From Bacillota bacterium (GTDB lineage: Bacteria > Bacillota > UBA4882 > UBA10575), in assembly GCA_012837715.1 (NCBI GenBank), contig DUQR01000045.1:1-64000 (forward strand): 64,000 nucleotides of DNA, written 5' to 3'. Below, piece after piece: positions 43,862 to 54,000 of this stretch. The first letter of the stretch is position 1. Every line of letters begins with the position of its first letter. A program made the translations under genes and the position numbers. The notes below the pieces were generated by a model. That model made no database searches. It worked only from the letters and a program-made list of their open reading frames with translations, and was not told the origin of the DNA.

Positions 43862-44905
43862 ATGGTCCGAAAAAATTTTACTCTCCTGGCCGTTCTTCTT
43901 GTCACCAGTTTTTTCTTGAGCGGAGGCTGCTTGCGTAAACCTTACTTCCCTGGGCAAGACCTGGGAACGCTCCGCCTTCGGATCAAAGAAGCGGAAAATA
44001 CCCAAACTCAGCAGGAATTCTCTTTACTGGCCAAGAGTAATGAGCTTGAGAAACTGGAAATTATCCTGACAAATAAGGAATATCTCAAGAAGAAAGAGAT
44101 CCAGCCCTACCTAGGAGAGCATGTGGTGACCTTTGATTCCCTGTATCCCGGCACCTGGAAAATTCAAGTCAATGGCTACGACCGGGAGGATGATGTTATC
44201 TTCTACGGTGAGGACACCCGGTCAATTCCACCGGGGAAAACCGTTGAGGCTTCCTTGATGATTAAACCAGCGCCCGGATGGGTAATGGTTACGGTGGATC
44301 TTGCGCTCCTCCAGGCTGAAGGTTATACGGTCACCAGTGGCAAGTTTTATGTTTATAAAGATCCCAGCAACAACAGGTCCACCTCCTTTGACCTGCACTT
44401 GGAGGGGAATTACCTTAAAAACAGTAAAGAGATCAAGCTGGCGGAAGGCACCTATGAAACCGATATTTATATCCCGCAAAAAACCGGTGCTATTTACGGG
44501 TGTCATTATGGACTTATCCAGATCCGGTCCGGAAAAGAAACAGCCATCCATCTTGATTCCGATGCGGGCTTGATTATTGACGCCGTAATTGACGCCAACC
44601 CGGCTACCCCGGAGAATTTTAGCGGGACACTGATCGGCGATCAAGTTTACCTTAGTTGGGATCCGGTTTTCGAAAGCGATCTTGTCCTTTATAACATCTA
44701 CCGTTCAAATAAAGAGGGGGTTCTCAAACTCCACGATCAAGTGGATAAAGATACCCATTCCTTCACGGAAGTCGTTTCGCCCGGAGATTTTGGCAATGGT
44801 TGCCTCAAGTACGCCGTCAGTAGTTTAGACTGGAGCGGGAATAATAGTATCTGGACGGAACCGGTAGTTTTCTATTTAGCGGAATCTTCTTCTCCGCTAA
44901 ATTGA
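43862..44905 (+). CDS. Lipoprotein with fibronectin type III-like C-terminal domain
   Basis: 347-residue exported lipoprotein of unknown function. Lipobox LSGGC after a hydrophobic segment (Cys about residue 22). A central beta-rich region carries a carboxypeptidase-regulatory-like fold (about 45-230), and a fibronectin type III domain is near the end (VYLSWDPVFESDLVLYNIYR). Adhesion or polymer-binding is plausible. ATG at 43862 with GGGGTGG upstream. Confidence 0.72.
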   Translation: MVRKNFTLLAVLLVTSFFLSGGCLRKPYFPGQDLGTLRLRIKEAENTQTQQEFSLLAKSNELEKLEIILTNKEYLKKKEIQPYLGEHVVTFDSLYPGTWKIQVNGYDREDDVIFYGEDTRSIPPGKTVEASLMIKPAPGWVMVTVDLALLQAEGYTVTSGKFYVYKDPSNNRSTSFDLHLEGNYLKNSKEIKLAEGTYETDIYIPQKTGAIYGCHYGLIQIRSGKETAIHLDSDAGLIIDAVIDANPATPENFSGTLIGDQVYLSWDPVFESDLVLYNIYRSNKEGVLKLHDQVDKDTHSFTEVVSPGDFGNGCLKYAVSSLDWSGNNSIWTEPVVFYLAESSSPLN

Positions 44906-44951
44906 GCGCTTGCAATAGCAAAAGCAAAACAAAGCGGAGGGCAATGAAGGA

Positions 44952-44983
44952 AAAGGAGAGCCCTCTTCCAGGGGCTCTCCTTT
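44952..44983. terminator. Terminator between lipoprotein gene and nfnB
   Basis: AAAGGAGAGCCC (44952-44963) pairs with GGGCTCTCCTTT (44972-44983), convergent region. Works on either strand. Confidence 0.7.
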
Positions 44984-45035
44984 GACCCTAACAAAATGTC
45001 TTTACGTGGCAACAGCATTAAAAGTAATTCCCGGA

Positions 45036-46418
45036 TTATTTCTGTTCGGATAGATAACGATCAATGGCCCGGGCCGCCCGTTTGCCGGCCCCCATGGCCG
45101 CAATGACCGTCGCTGCGCCGGTGACGATATCCCCACCGGCAAAAACCCCGGGAATACTGGTCATTAACGTCTCCGGATCGACTTCAATATAGCCCCGTTT
45201 GTTCAAGGTCAAACCGGTCGTGCCTTGCAAAAGAATGGGGTTGGGGCCTTGTCCAATCGCCACCACCACCGTATCGACGGAGAGCGCTTCTTCGGAACCG
45301 GGGATCGGGACCGGTTTTCTCCGACCGGAGGCATCCGGTTCCCCGAGGGCCATTTTCTGACAGACCATCGTCGTCACGTTGCCGTTCTCATCGCCCAATA
45401 ATTTGACCGGGTTGGTAAGCAGACGAAAGATCACCCCTTCTTCTTCGGCGTTTTCAATCTCTTCCAAGCGGGCGGGCATCTCTTCCCGGGAGCGCCGGTA
45501 GACGATGCTAACCTCTTTGGCGCCAAGGCGTAATGCCGTCCGCGCCGAATCCATCGCCACGTTCCCGGCGCCGACCACCGCCACCCGTTGGCCGATGCGG
45601 ATTGGAGTATCGAATTCCGGAAAACGATAGGCTTTCATTAAATTAACCCGGGTTAAAAACTCATTAGCCGAGTATACTCCGTTCAAATTTTCACCGGAAA
45701 TCCCAAGGAAATAAGGGAGTCCGGCCCCGGTCCCGATGAAGACCGCTTGGTAACCAATGGCAAAGAGTTCATCGATGGTCAAGGTCTTTCCAATCAAGAC
45801 GTTGGTTTGGATCGTTACACCCAATTTTTCCAAATTACCCACTTCATAGTCGACAATGGCTTTAGGTAAACGAAATTCGGGGATTCCGTAGCGTAAAACC
45901 CCACCCGTTGCGTGTAATGATTCGAAAAGCGTAACTTCATATCCCATCAGGGCTAAATCAGCCGCCGCAGTTAACCCGGCAGGACCGGAACCGACGACCG
46001 CAACTTTACCTCTCATCGCTGCCGTTGGCGTACAAACCGGTTCCGCCGCTTGATGGGCCCGTCCCCAATCGGCACAGTAGCGCTCTAAACTCCCAATCGC
46101 AACCGGTTCGCCCTTCCGTCCTAAAACACAATTCTTTTCACACTGGTTTTCCTGAGGACAAACCCGGCCACAGATGGCCGGTAGACTATTTTTCTCTTTG
46201 ATCTTCGCTAGCGCTTCATCGGTTTTCCCGGTCACCAGGAGCGTAATAAATCGAGGAATCTCCACTTCAACCGGGCAACCTTCTACACAGAGGGGTTTTT
46301 TACAGTTCAAACAGCGTTTTGCTTCTGCTTGAGCCAGTTCGGCCGTGAATCCTTGGGCCACTTCCTCAAAATTGCTTCGTCTGATCTGCGGATCTTGTTT
46401 GGGCATCTGTTGTCTCAT
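45036..46418 (-). CDS. nfnB: NfnB-type NADPH oxidoreductase (glutamate synthase small-subunit family)
   Basis: 460-residue flavoprotein with two N-terminal 4Fe-4S Cys groups (CLNCKKPLCVEGCP; CGRVCPQENQCEKNC) and two dinucleotide-binding sites (VVGSGPAGLTAAADLALMG, about 130; AVVGAGNVAMDSARTALRLGA, about 270). Overlaps NfnA (ATGA), giving the classical NfnAB pair. NfnAB is the electron-bifurcating NADH-dependent ferredoxin:NADP+ oxidoreductase, which in anaerobes balances NADH, NADPH and reduced ferredoxin. A standalone glutamate synthase small subunit is less likely because no large subunit is present. Confidence 0.88.
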   Translation of the reverse strand: MRQQMPKQDPQIRRSNFEEVAQGFTAELAQAEAKRCLNCKKPLCVEGCPVEVEIPRFITLLVTGKTDEALAKIKEKNSLPAICGRVCPQENQCEKNCVLGRKGEPVAIGSLERYCADWGRAHQAAEPVCTPTAAMRGKVAVVGSGPAGLTAAADLALMGYEVTLFESLHATGGVLRYGIPEFRLPKAIVDYEVGNLEKLGVTIQTNVLIGKTLTIDELFAIGYQAVFIGTGAGLPYFLGISGENLNGVYSANEFLTRVNLMKAYRFPEFDTPIRIGQRVAVVGAGNVAMDSARTALRLGAKEVSIVYRRSREEMPARLEEIENAEEEGVIFRLLTNPVKLLGDENGNVTTMVCQKMALGEPDASGRRKPVPIPGSEEALSVDTVVVAIGQGPNPILLQGTTGLTLNKRGYIEVDPETLMTSIPGVFAGGDIVTGAATVIAAMGAGKRAARAIDRYLSEQK

Positions 46419-47245
46419 TTTCCGGCCTCCTCAAGTTTGCATCGGTGCAAAGCTTCTGTCTCTTGATCCCGATAGTATCTTTGTCTCATTAATATTTCAT
46501 GGAAATCAACAGCGGCTCCATCAAAAGTGGGTCCATCCACACAACAGAATTTGGTTACGCCGCCGACCGTGACCCGGCAACCGCCGCACATCCCGGTTCC
46601 ATCAATCATTAAGGCGTTTAGGCTCACCACCACCGGAACCTTAAACGCGGTGGCCACTTGCACAGCAGCAGCCATCATCGGTACCGGCCCCACCGCTACA
46701 ACTTCATCCACTTGCTCTCTGGCCAGCACAGCCCGCAGGGGTTCGGTAATCAAACCATGGTGTCCATAACTACCATCATCGGTGCTAAACTGTAGCTCAT
46801 CACAGACCGCCGCCATCTCTTCCGTCATAATTAACATCTCTTTCCGTTGGGCGCCAACCAGACCGATGATTCGGTTACCGGCTTCGTGCAACGCTTTGGC
46901 TTTGGGATAAAGGGGCGCCACCCCTAAACCGCCGGCCACACAGACAACCGTCCCTAGCTTCTGGACCGGGTAGGCTTTCCCTAAGGGACCGAGGAGGTCC
47001 AAGAAGGAATCACCCTTTTCCATTTGGTTAATCTCCCGGGTGCTCTTGCCGATTCCTTGACAAACCAAGGTAATTGTCCCCTTTTCCCGGTCAAAGTCGG
47101 CAATGGTTAACGGGATCCGTTCCCCGTTTTCTTTATGCCGTAAAATAATAAAATGTCCGGGCTGGGCTTTTTTTGCGATCAGAGGAGCTTCCACAAGAAA
47201 TTTTACGATCTCTGGCGCAAGTTGTTTTTTGTCGAGTATTTTCAC
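46415..47245 (-). CDS. nfnA: NfnA subunit, sulfide dehydrogenase/PyrK-like
   Basis: Flavoprotein/2Fe-2S subunit of the NfnAB complex. HFIILRHKENGERIPLTIAD is the FAD site and VAGGLGVAPLYPKAKAL the nucleotide-binding site. GTGMCGGCRVTVGGVTKFCCVDGPTFD carries the 2Fe-2S Cys. GTG at 47245 after GGAGG is preferred over the TTG at 47260. 276 residues. The coupled stop/start with nfnB is clear. Confidence 0.88.
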   Translation of the reverse strand: MKILDKKQLAPEIVKFLVEAPLIAKKAQPGHFIILRHKENGERIPLTIADFDREKGTITLVCQGIGKSTREINQMEKGDSFLDLLGPLGKAYPVQKLGTVVCVAGGLGVAPLYPKAKALHEAGNRIIGLVGAQRKEMLIMTEEMAAVCDELQFSTDDGSYGHHGLITEPLRAVLAREQVDEVVAVGPVPMMAAAVQVATAFKVPVVVSLNALMIDGTGMCGGCRVTVGGVTKFCCVDGPTFDGAAVDFHEILMRQRYYRDQETEALHRCKLEEAGK

Positions 47246-47398
47246 CTTATTCTCCTCCAATGTGTATTTAGTGCTCCAGTGAATAAAAGTTCATCAGTAA
47301 TTGTAACATTTATTCTTCCATTTGCAAACCACCTGTACAAACCATATTTATCTGTTCTGATCTGCTCACCGCTGTTCCGGAAGGGCTTGAATACTAAT

Positions 47399-47426
47399 AT
47401 TATATCATTCTTGATTTTAGAGGCAA
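47399..47426 (-). promoter_or_regulatory. Promoter of nfnAB
   Basis: On the minus strand TTGCCT (47426-47421) and TATAAT (47404-47399) lie 16 bp apart, with TGA before the -10. This leaves a leader of about 145 nt before nfnA. The leader has no recognised element. Confidence 0.65.
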
Positions 47427-47527
47427 TGGAAACCATTACCGAAGCCTTTGGGTTGTAAAAAGCCTTACCGGGCTATCTTGATCTTTAGAATTCCCCATAT
47501 CGAGTTTGACCGGAAGGAAAGGAAGAT

Positions 47528-47559
47528 AAAAAAAGAGCGGGCAATGCCGCTCTTTTTTT
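47528..47559 (-). terminator. Terminator of the glutamate dehydrogenase gene
   Basis: AAAAAAAGAGCGG (47528-47540) pairs with CCGCTCTTTTTTT (47547-47559), directly after the gdh stop. Confidence 0.85.
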
Positions 47560-47561
47560 CT

Positions 47562-48809
47562 TTAAGCCCAACCGCGGGACTGAATGGCTTCGGCCAAACG
47601 CGCCAGGGAAAACATATACGCAGCCATCCGCATCCCAACCTTGTACTCCTGACTCATCTGGTAGATGCAAGCAAAGGCTTCAACCATTTTTTGCTCCAAC
47701 CGGGAATTAACCTCGTCCGCCGTCCAATAGTAGTGCATGAAATTTTGCACCCATTCGAAATAGGAGACAGTAACACCGCCGGCGTTGGTCAAGATATCCG
47801 GGGTTAGAAAGCGGCCTTTCTTCATCAGAATCTCATCGGCTTCGGGTGTGGTTGGACCGTTAGCTGCCTCCGCAATCAGCTTCGCTTTGATTCGATCGGC
47901 ATTAGCCGCCGTAATTTGGTTTTCTAAAGCGGCGGGAACTAGAATATCACATTCTAAAGTAAATAATTCTTCATTATCAATAGGTCGGGTTCCAGGGTAG
48001 CTCGTAATGGTGCCGTTTTTTGCCCGATAAGCCAGCAGTTCTTCGGGGTCAATTCCGTCCTGGTTATAAATTCCTCCGTCAATCTCCATAATCGCAATGA
48101 TCTTTACCCCTTCTTTAGCTAAAAACCGGGCTGTCGCACTGCCGACATTACCAAAACCTTGAATCACCGCCGTGGCCTTATGCAGATCAATCCCTAACCG
48201 TTTGGCCGCTTCGCGGATAATGATCACACACCCCCGCCCGGTCGCTTCACTCCGGCCTAAGGAACCGCCGTTGATAATTGGTTTACCCGTTACTACTCCC
48301 GGATAAGTCACTCCACCTTTATATTTACTGAATTCATCCATCATCCAGGCCATGATCTGAGGGTTGGTGTTAACATCCGGCGCCGGAATATCCTGCTCCG
48401 GACCGATAATCGCCGCGATTGCTCCGATATAAGCCCGGCTAAGCCGCTCCAATTCGCTTCGGGATAAAGTCGTCGGGTCAACAACAACTCCCCCTTTTCC
48501 ACCACCGTATGGTAAGCCCAACACCCCACATTTAAAGGTCATCCACATGGAAAGGGCTTTAACTTCTTCCATTGTTACCTGCGGATGAAAACGGATGCCT
48601 CCTTTGGCTGGCCCAATGGCATTATTATGCTGCGCCCGGTATCCTTTGAAGACCTTGACCGAACCATCATCCATCCGGACGGGAAAATTAACTTCCATTA
48701 CACGGGCTGGTTCCCGCAAAAGAGCATGAATATTCGGATCCAAATTCAGTTTTTCCGCCGCCATATCCAATTGTTGTTGGGCAACAGCCAACGGACTAAT
48801 TTCCTGCAT
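47562..48809 (-). CDS. gdhA: Glutamate dehydrogenase
   Basis: Interconverts glutamate with 2-oxoglutarate and ammonia. KGYRAQHNNAIGPAKGGIRFHP (about 40-60) and KCGVLGLPYGGGKGGVVVDP (catalytic Lys, about 100) are diagnostic. The Rossmann VIQGFGNVGSATARFL motif is near 205. 415 residues with ATG 48809 (GGGGGG site upstream). The cofactor class (NAD or NADP) cannot be assigned. Works with the isocitrate dehydrogenase and NfnAB nearby in carbon and redox balance. Confidence 0.94.
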   Translation of the reverse strand: MQEISPLAVAQQQLDMAAEKLNLDPNIHALLREPARVMEVNFPVRMDDGSVKVFKGYRAQHNNAIGPAKGGIRFHPQVTMEEVKALSMWMTFKCGVLGLPYGGGKGGVVVDPTTLSRSELERLSRAYIGAIAAIIGPEQDIPAPDVNTNPQIMAWMMDEFSKYKGGVTYPGVVTGKPIINGGSLGRSEATGRGCVIIIREAAKRLGIDLHKATAVIQGFGNVGSATARFLAKEGVKIIAIMEIDGGIYNQDGIDPEELLAYRAKNGTITSYPGTRPIDNEELFTLECDILVPAALENQITAANADRIKAKLIAEAANGPTTPEADEILMKKGRFLTPDILTNAGGVTVSYFEWVQNFMHYYWTADEVNSRLEQKMVEAFACIYQMSQEYKVGMRMAAYMFSLARLAEAIQSRGWA

Positions 48810-48903
48810 TGCAAATCCCCCCACTAGATCAAATGTTTTTTCAATCATATCTTTAAAAGGAATGGAAAGTCAATATTTATTCATCTGATCACAAAAAGTA
48901 TAT

Positions 48904-48931
48904 AGTATACATCCTTTGCCGATCTTTTCAA
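48904..48931 (-). promoter_or_regulatory. Promoter of the glutamate dehydrogenase gene
   Basis: TTGAAA (48931-48926) and TATACT (48909-48904), 16 bp apart on the minus strand. About 95 bp from the start. Confidence 0.6.
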
Positions 48932-49062
48932 TATTTTCACACAAAGTATAGATCGACAGGCCGGTGGTGAATACTAACCAAAAGAAACTGGCTTATCTGC
49001 AGTTCACTCGGTGATCAATCTTATTTTGTTTTGCTTTTTCAAACCAGGAAAGGTGGTTAAAA

Positions 49063-49758
49063 ATGTTAATTATTTTTGTACGTACCCTCTTCCTTTATCT
49101 TTTAGTTGTCATCGTCACTCGTTTGATGGGAAAGCGGCAAATCGGTGAACTGCAGCCTTATGAATTTGTAATTACCATCATGATCGCGGATTTAGTCGCC
49201 GTTCCCATGCAAGATCGGGGATTATCCTTGTTCAGCGGTGTCATCCCTGTCTTTACCCTCCTCCTTGCTCAAGTCGTCTTTTCTTTCTGGTCACTTAAAA
49301 GTAAGACCTTTCGCCGTATTCTTTGTGGGAAACCGAGTCCGATCATAGAAAATGCCAGAATAAACTGGTCCGAAATGCGAAGCAATCTTTACCACGTTAA
49401 TGATTTACTAGAGCAACTCCGCTCGCAAGGATATTTTAACCTTTCCGATGTAGAATGTGCCTTGTTGGAAACCAACGGGAGCCTAACTGTGCTTCCGAAA
49501 GCGAAAATCCGTCCGGTCACTCCGGAAGACTTACAGCTGGAGACGGAGCATACCCAGATGCCGATCACGCTGATCCTTGATGGACAAATCGAAAAGCAGA
49601 ACTTGGCGCGGGCCGGATTAACCATCAAGGATTTGCAAAGGGAATTAAAGAAACGGAGGATACCTGATCCCCACAGCGTCTTAATTGCCATGCTTGATAC
49701 ACGTGGCCAGTTTTTTTGTCAGACCAAACCAACAAAGCGAAAGGAGAAGGAAGGATGA
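49063..49758 (+). CDS. DUF421/YetF-family membrane protein
   Basis: 231 residues with three N-terminal membrane helices (about 5-22, 32-50, 58-76) and a cytoplasmic alpha/beta domain (ILCGKPSPIIENARINWSEM; VECALLETNGSLTVLPKA). YetF proteins are widespread in sporeformers. Function is unclear. The stop overlaps the next gene's start (GGATGA). GGAAAGGTGG precedes the ATG. Confidence 0.8.
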   Translation: MLIIFVRTLFLYLLVVIVTRLMGKRQIGELQPYEFVITIMIADLVAVPMQDRGLSLFSGVIPVFTLLLAQVVFSFWSLKSKTFRRILCGKPSPIIENARINWSEMRSNLYHVNDLLEQLRSQGYFNLSDVECALLETNGSLTVLPKAKIRPVTPEDLQLETEHTQMPITLILDGQIEKQNLARAGLTIKDLQRELKKRRIPDPHSVLIAMLDTRGQFFCQTKPTKRKEKEG

Positions 49759-50135
49759 AGGTTGCTGTTGGTGTCTTCATCTTTTTCTTCCTCTTTTTCA
49801 TCGTCGGTTGGTATACTGAGCTCATCATTGCCCGCCAAGCAGAAGAAATCCTCACTCAACTGGAAAAACTGGCTACTCTAGTTAAGATCAATGATCCGAA
49901 AGGGATCACTGCCCAACTAGAAACCATCAACCAACTCTGGGTAAAGGCCCGCAATGTTTGGGTCCTACTCATTGACCATCATGATCTGGACCGTTTCGAA
50001 GTTGCCTTAGCCCGCGCCAAAGCCTACCTGGATAATTACGCGCCGGTCCTAGCCATCAGTGAAATTGCCGAATTAAAACAGATCATCTACCGGATTCCGG
50101 ACCAGCTCCGTCTGAATTGGGAGAATATCTTTTAA
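49755..50135 (+). CDS. DUF4363-like membrane-anchored protein
   Basis: A 126-residue protein with an N-terminal membrane helix (about 3-20) and a helical extracytoplasmic part. It pairs with the DUF421 gene, as DUF4363 genes do in other Firmicutes. ATG at 49755 with AAGGAGAAGG upstream. Confidence 0.7.
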   Translation: MKVAVGVFIFFFLFFIVGWYTELIIARQAEEILTQLEKLATLVKINDPKGITAQLETINQLWVKARNVWVLLIDHHDLDRFEVALARAKAYLDNYAPVLAISEIAELKQIIYRIPDQLRLNWENIF

Positions 50136-51058
50136 TCATCATCTTCAGCCAATAACGCCGTAGCAAATTCCTGCGGATCAAAACGGCGTAAATCCCCGGT
50201 TTGCTCGCCGATACCCAGCCATATGATGGGTAAACCTAGTTCGGCGACGATCGGAAGGACAATCCCGCCTTTGGCAGTGCCGTCAATCTTCGTCAGAATA
50301 ATGCCATCAACCCCGATCGCCTCATGGAAGACACGCGCCTGCTCCAGAGCATTTTGTCCGGTGGTCGCATCTAAAACCAATAAATTCACCAGTTTTCTGG
50401 CGCCCAAATTTTGGCTGATCACCCGGTGTACCTTTTTTAATTCCGTCATCAAATTTACCTTGGTATGTAAACGGCCGGCTGTATCAAAAATGACCACATC
50501 CACCTTCCGGGCGTTTGCCGCGGAAATCCCATCAAAAGCAACCGCCCCCGGATCGGCTCCGGCCTGGTGGCTAATTAAACCGACCCCTATGCGCTCCGCC
50601 CAAATCCCTAATTGCTCGATGGCCGCCGCGCGAAAAGTATCACCAGCCACGAGGAGACCGGATTTTCCTTGCTCTCGATAATACTCGGTTAATTTGGCAA
50701 TGGAAGTGGTCTTCCCGACGCCGTTCACCCCCACCACCAGCAATGCTAATGGCTCAGCTCCGTCCAACTCCGGCGGCGATGCTGCAGAAAGAACCTGCAT
50801 GATGATGGAATGGAGATAGCTTTGGACCACAGCTGTATCCTCCGCTTTTTCAGCTCTTACTTTTGCTTTCAACTTCTCCATCAGTAACATGGTCGTCGCA
50901 TACCCCACATCCGAAGTGATCAGAATCTCTTCCAACTCCTCGTAAAATTCGGGGCTGATTTTTTTATGGAACCGAACCGCCTCTTCTAACGGGGCCAAAA
51001 GTTTTCGGCGGGTTTTGTCTAAACTTGTTTTTAAACGTGCGACTAATCCTTCGGCCAA
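50132..51058 (-). CDS. ftsY: Signal recognition particle receptor FtsY
   Basis: SRP GTPase that docks ribosome-SRP at the membrane. NG domain: VVGVNGVGKTTSIAKL (about 105-120), AGDTFRAAAIEQL, DTAGRLHTK (about 195) and KIDGTAKGG (about 255). 308 residues, with only a short N-terminal region, typical of Firmicutes. TTG start after AGGAGGAGCGG. Lies directly after smc. Confidence 0.96.
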   Translation of the reverse strand: MAEGLVARLKTSLDKTRRKLLAPLEEAVRFHKKISPEFYEELEEILITSDVGYATTMLLMEKLKAKVRAEKAEDTAVVQSYLHSIIMQVLSAASPPELDGAEPLALLVVGVNGVGKTTSIAKLTEYYREQGKSGLLVAGDTFRAAAIEQLGIWAERIGVGLISHQAGADPGAVAFDGISAANARKVDVVIFDTAGRLHTKVNLMTELKKVHRVISQNLGARKLVNLLVLDATTGQNALEQARVFHEAIGVDGIILTKIDGTAKGGIVLPIVAELGLPIIWLGIGEQTGDLRRFDPQEFATALLAEDDD

Positions 51059-51069
51059 TTCCGCTCCTC

Positions 51070-54000
51070 CTAACTTGCCTGTTTTTTCAGCTCCAAGGAG
51101 ATCAATTTGGTAATCCCTTTTTCTTCCATCGTCACTCCATATAGAACATCCGCCACTTCCATGGTCCCGCGTCGGTGGGTAATAACGATGAATTGTAGTT
51201 CTTTACTGAAAATCTTCAATAGTTCGGTAAACCGCTGGACATTAGTCTCGTCGAGAGTAGCATCAATCTCGTCCAGAATGCAAAAGGGGGAAGGTTTAAC
51301 CCGAAGGATCGCAAAAAGCAAAGCAATCGCAGTCATCGCTCTTTCTCCCCCCGAAAGGAGGGATAAGTTCTGTAAGCGTTTACCTGGTGGTTGCGCCAAG
51401 ATTTCGATCCCTGATTCCAACGGTAGATCAGGGTCGGCCAGCTGTAGATCGGCCTTACCACCGGAGAATAACTGCTCAAAGAGGTCGATAAATTCCTTAC
51501 GGATCTGCTCAAAAGTAACAATGAACCGTTTTTTGATCGTCTTTTCGATTTCGGCAATGACTTTAGTTAAGGAATCACGGGCGTCTGTGAGATCGGTCAA
51601 CTGTTTGGAAAGAAACTCGACCCTTTCTTTCAAATTTTCATATTCCTCAATGGCCTGGAGGTTCACCGGTTCCAACGCTTTCAACTGTGTTTTCAAGCGT
51701 AATATCTCCTGCCGGGGATGGGCGGGCAGGGCGCAATTTTCTTCTACGGCCTGAGCCCAGTCTTCACCATAGGCTTCAGCTAGATTGGCGGTCATATTCT
51801 CTTGATTGATCTTTAACCGATTGAGCTGCAATTCTAACCGGTGGAGTTCGGTCAGGAGCTCTCCTTCTTCTTTTTGCTGTTCCCGGAGGCGGATTTCCAT
51901 CTGGTTCACTTTAGCTAATGCTTCTTGCCAAGTGGCCCGTAGTCTCTGAATTTCTCCTTCTTCGGCGGCTAGTTTCTGCGCCGATTGGGTAAGCTCTGTC
52001 TCCAGCTGTTTCTCCTCGGTTTCCAGACGCTCCAGTTCTTCCACCAGTTGGGCTAATTCCTGTTCCCGCCGGTCGGTTTCGGTCTGCAGTTCACCAAGGG
52101 CACCGGCACACTCCTGTAAATTCTCTTGTTTTCCGAGCAATTCTTGTTGGATCCCGGCAAACCGCGAAGAAAGAGCGGAAAGTTCTCGCAGCTTCTGCTC
52201 CCGTTCTTGAATGAGTCTTCCTTCTTCTTGTTCTAAAGATCGGATCTCCTGGGTGATCTGTTTCAGCTCAACTTCGAAGAGCCCTTGTTGTAGCTGTAAT
52301 TGATTGACGGTCAAATCTTTAGTCGTTAATTCCTCTTTGATCTTAAGGAGTGCTGTTGCCAAAAGCTCCTTTTGTTTTAAAGCTCTTTGCTGAACGGCAT
52401 TTAATGTCTCCAGATCTTTGAGGGCTGAATTCTGTTGAAAATTAATTTTTTGGCGCAAATCCCTTTGCTCTTCAAACAACTGGGATAGTTCCTTGATTTT
52501 CGCCTGTAATTTGTTTTCTTCGGAAAGGCCCCTATGTAAAAAGGCCAATAAATCCTGTTTTTCCTTGGTTAAGCGCCGAATATCCCCCTTACGGCTGAGT
52601 AAACCGGCTTGCCGGCGTTCAAGATTTCCGCCGGAGATAGCGCCTCCGGGAGCAATAACCTCTCCTTCCAAAGTCACAACCCGAAATCTCTTTCCTGTTT
52701 GTTCTGTTAATTCAACGGCTGTTTTTAGGTCGGGCGCGACTAAGGTGCCACTTAGTAAGTAAGAGACTACGGCCTGGTACTGTTGATCATAAAATACCGC
52801 TTCTGTTGCCGGTTTCGATTTAAACTGGGCAAGGATGGTTTTTAACTGGCTAAAACGGTCCGGTTTCTCTTCAATCAGGTTCAGAGGAAGAAAAGTCGCC
52901 CGCCCTAACCGTTGCTGCTTTAAGTAAGTAATGGCTTGTCCGGCATGGCGGTGATGATTAATCACCAAGTTTTGGAGGCCCGAACCGAGCGCTACTTCTA
53001 AAGCCAGTTCATAACCGGGTTCGGGTCGGATTAAATCAGCTACCACACCGTGAATTTCTCGGTAAAAAGGTTCTCCTTTTGCTTCTAACAAAGCTTTCAC
53101 ACCGTGGAAATACCCCTGGTGGCTCCGTTCCATTTCGTTAAGGACAGTAATCTTCGATTCAAGCCCATGGAGGCGTTCCCGCATTTCTTGGTTCTTCTGG
53201 ACCCGTTCCGTCAAGTAAATGCGGTGTTTTTCCAATTCCTCTGCTAAACAGCGTTCTTCCTTTTTTACGGAATCCGCTTCTTCTCCTAGCTCCTTTAGCT
53301 TAGCCTGAAGCGACTGCAATTGGCCTTCGGTAGCAGCTATTTCTTGATTGGCCAAGTCCAACTCCGCGCGGAGTTCGGCCTCTCTTTCCTGGCGAAACCC
53401 TTTTTGGGCTCCTTCCTCACTGATCTCTTGTTTCAACTTGGAGCTGGCTTCCAATTGCTTGGTATAAGCAGCTTTTTTAGCCGACAAACTAGCCCGGACC
53501 TTTTTAATTTGCTCCTCTTTATCCACCAATACTTGCTCAAACTGTTTGACCTCGGCGGCCAGCTGTTCCTTCTCCCGCTCGATTCCCGCCGTACTCTGCT
53601 GAAGCTGTGCCTGTTTTTCTTCTAAAGTCCCCAACTTCTCCTGGTGCGTCCGCAAGAGGGTAGCCAAGTCCTGGCGGCGGTTTTCTAAAGAACGTTTCCG
53701 CTCGGCATAAAGATTCAACTCTCCCGCCACCCGTTCCCGTCGGGCAAGTCCCTCCATCAACAGTTTTTGTCGGGTTTGAAGCTGAGCCTCCCAATCAGTC
53801 GCTTGGGTTTTAATGGTGAGCACCTGGCGGGATAGATTTTCTTCCTCTGATTTTAAGGCTGCTAGGGCCTGTTGTTTTTTCTGCTCTTGCTCGGTTAAGC
53901 AGTTTAGCGTTTGGCCAATCCCCATTATTTCCTGGTAAAAATGGTTAATTTCGAGCGCTTTAAGCTTTTTACGGAGTTCCAGATATAAGGTGGCCTTTTC

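Noticed and set aside
47242-47436. 64-codon minus-strand frame in front of nfnA
   Set aside because: Overlaps the promoter and leader of nfnA and has no ribosome site or family features.
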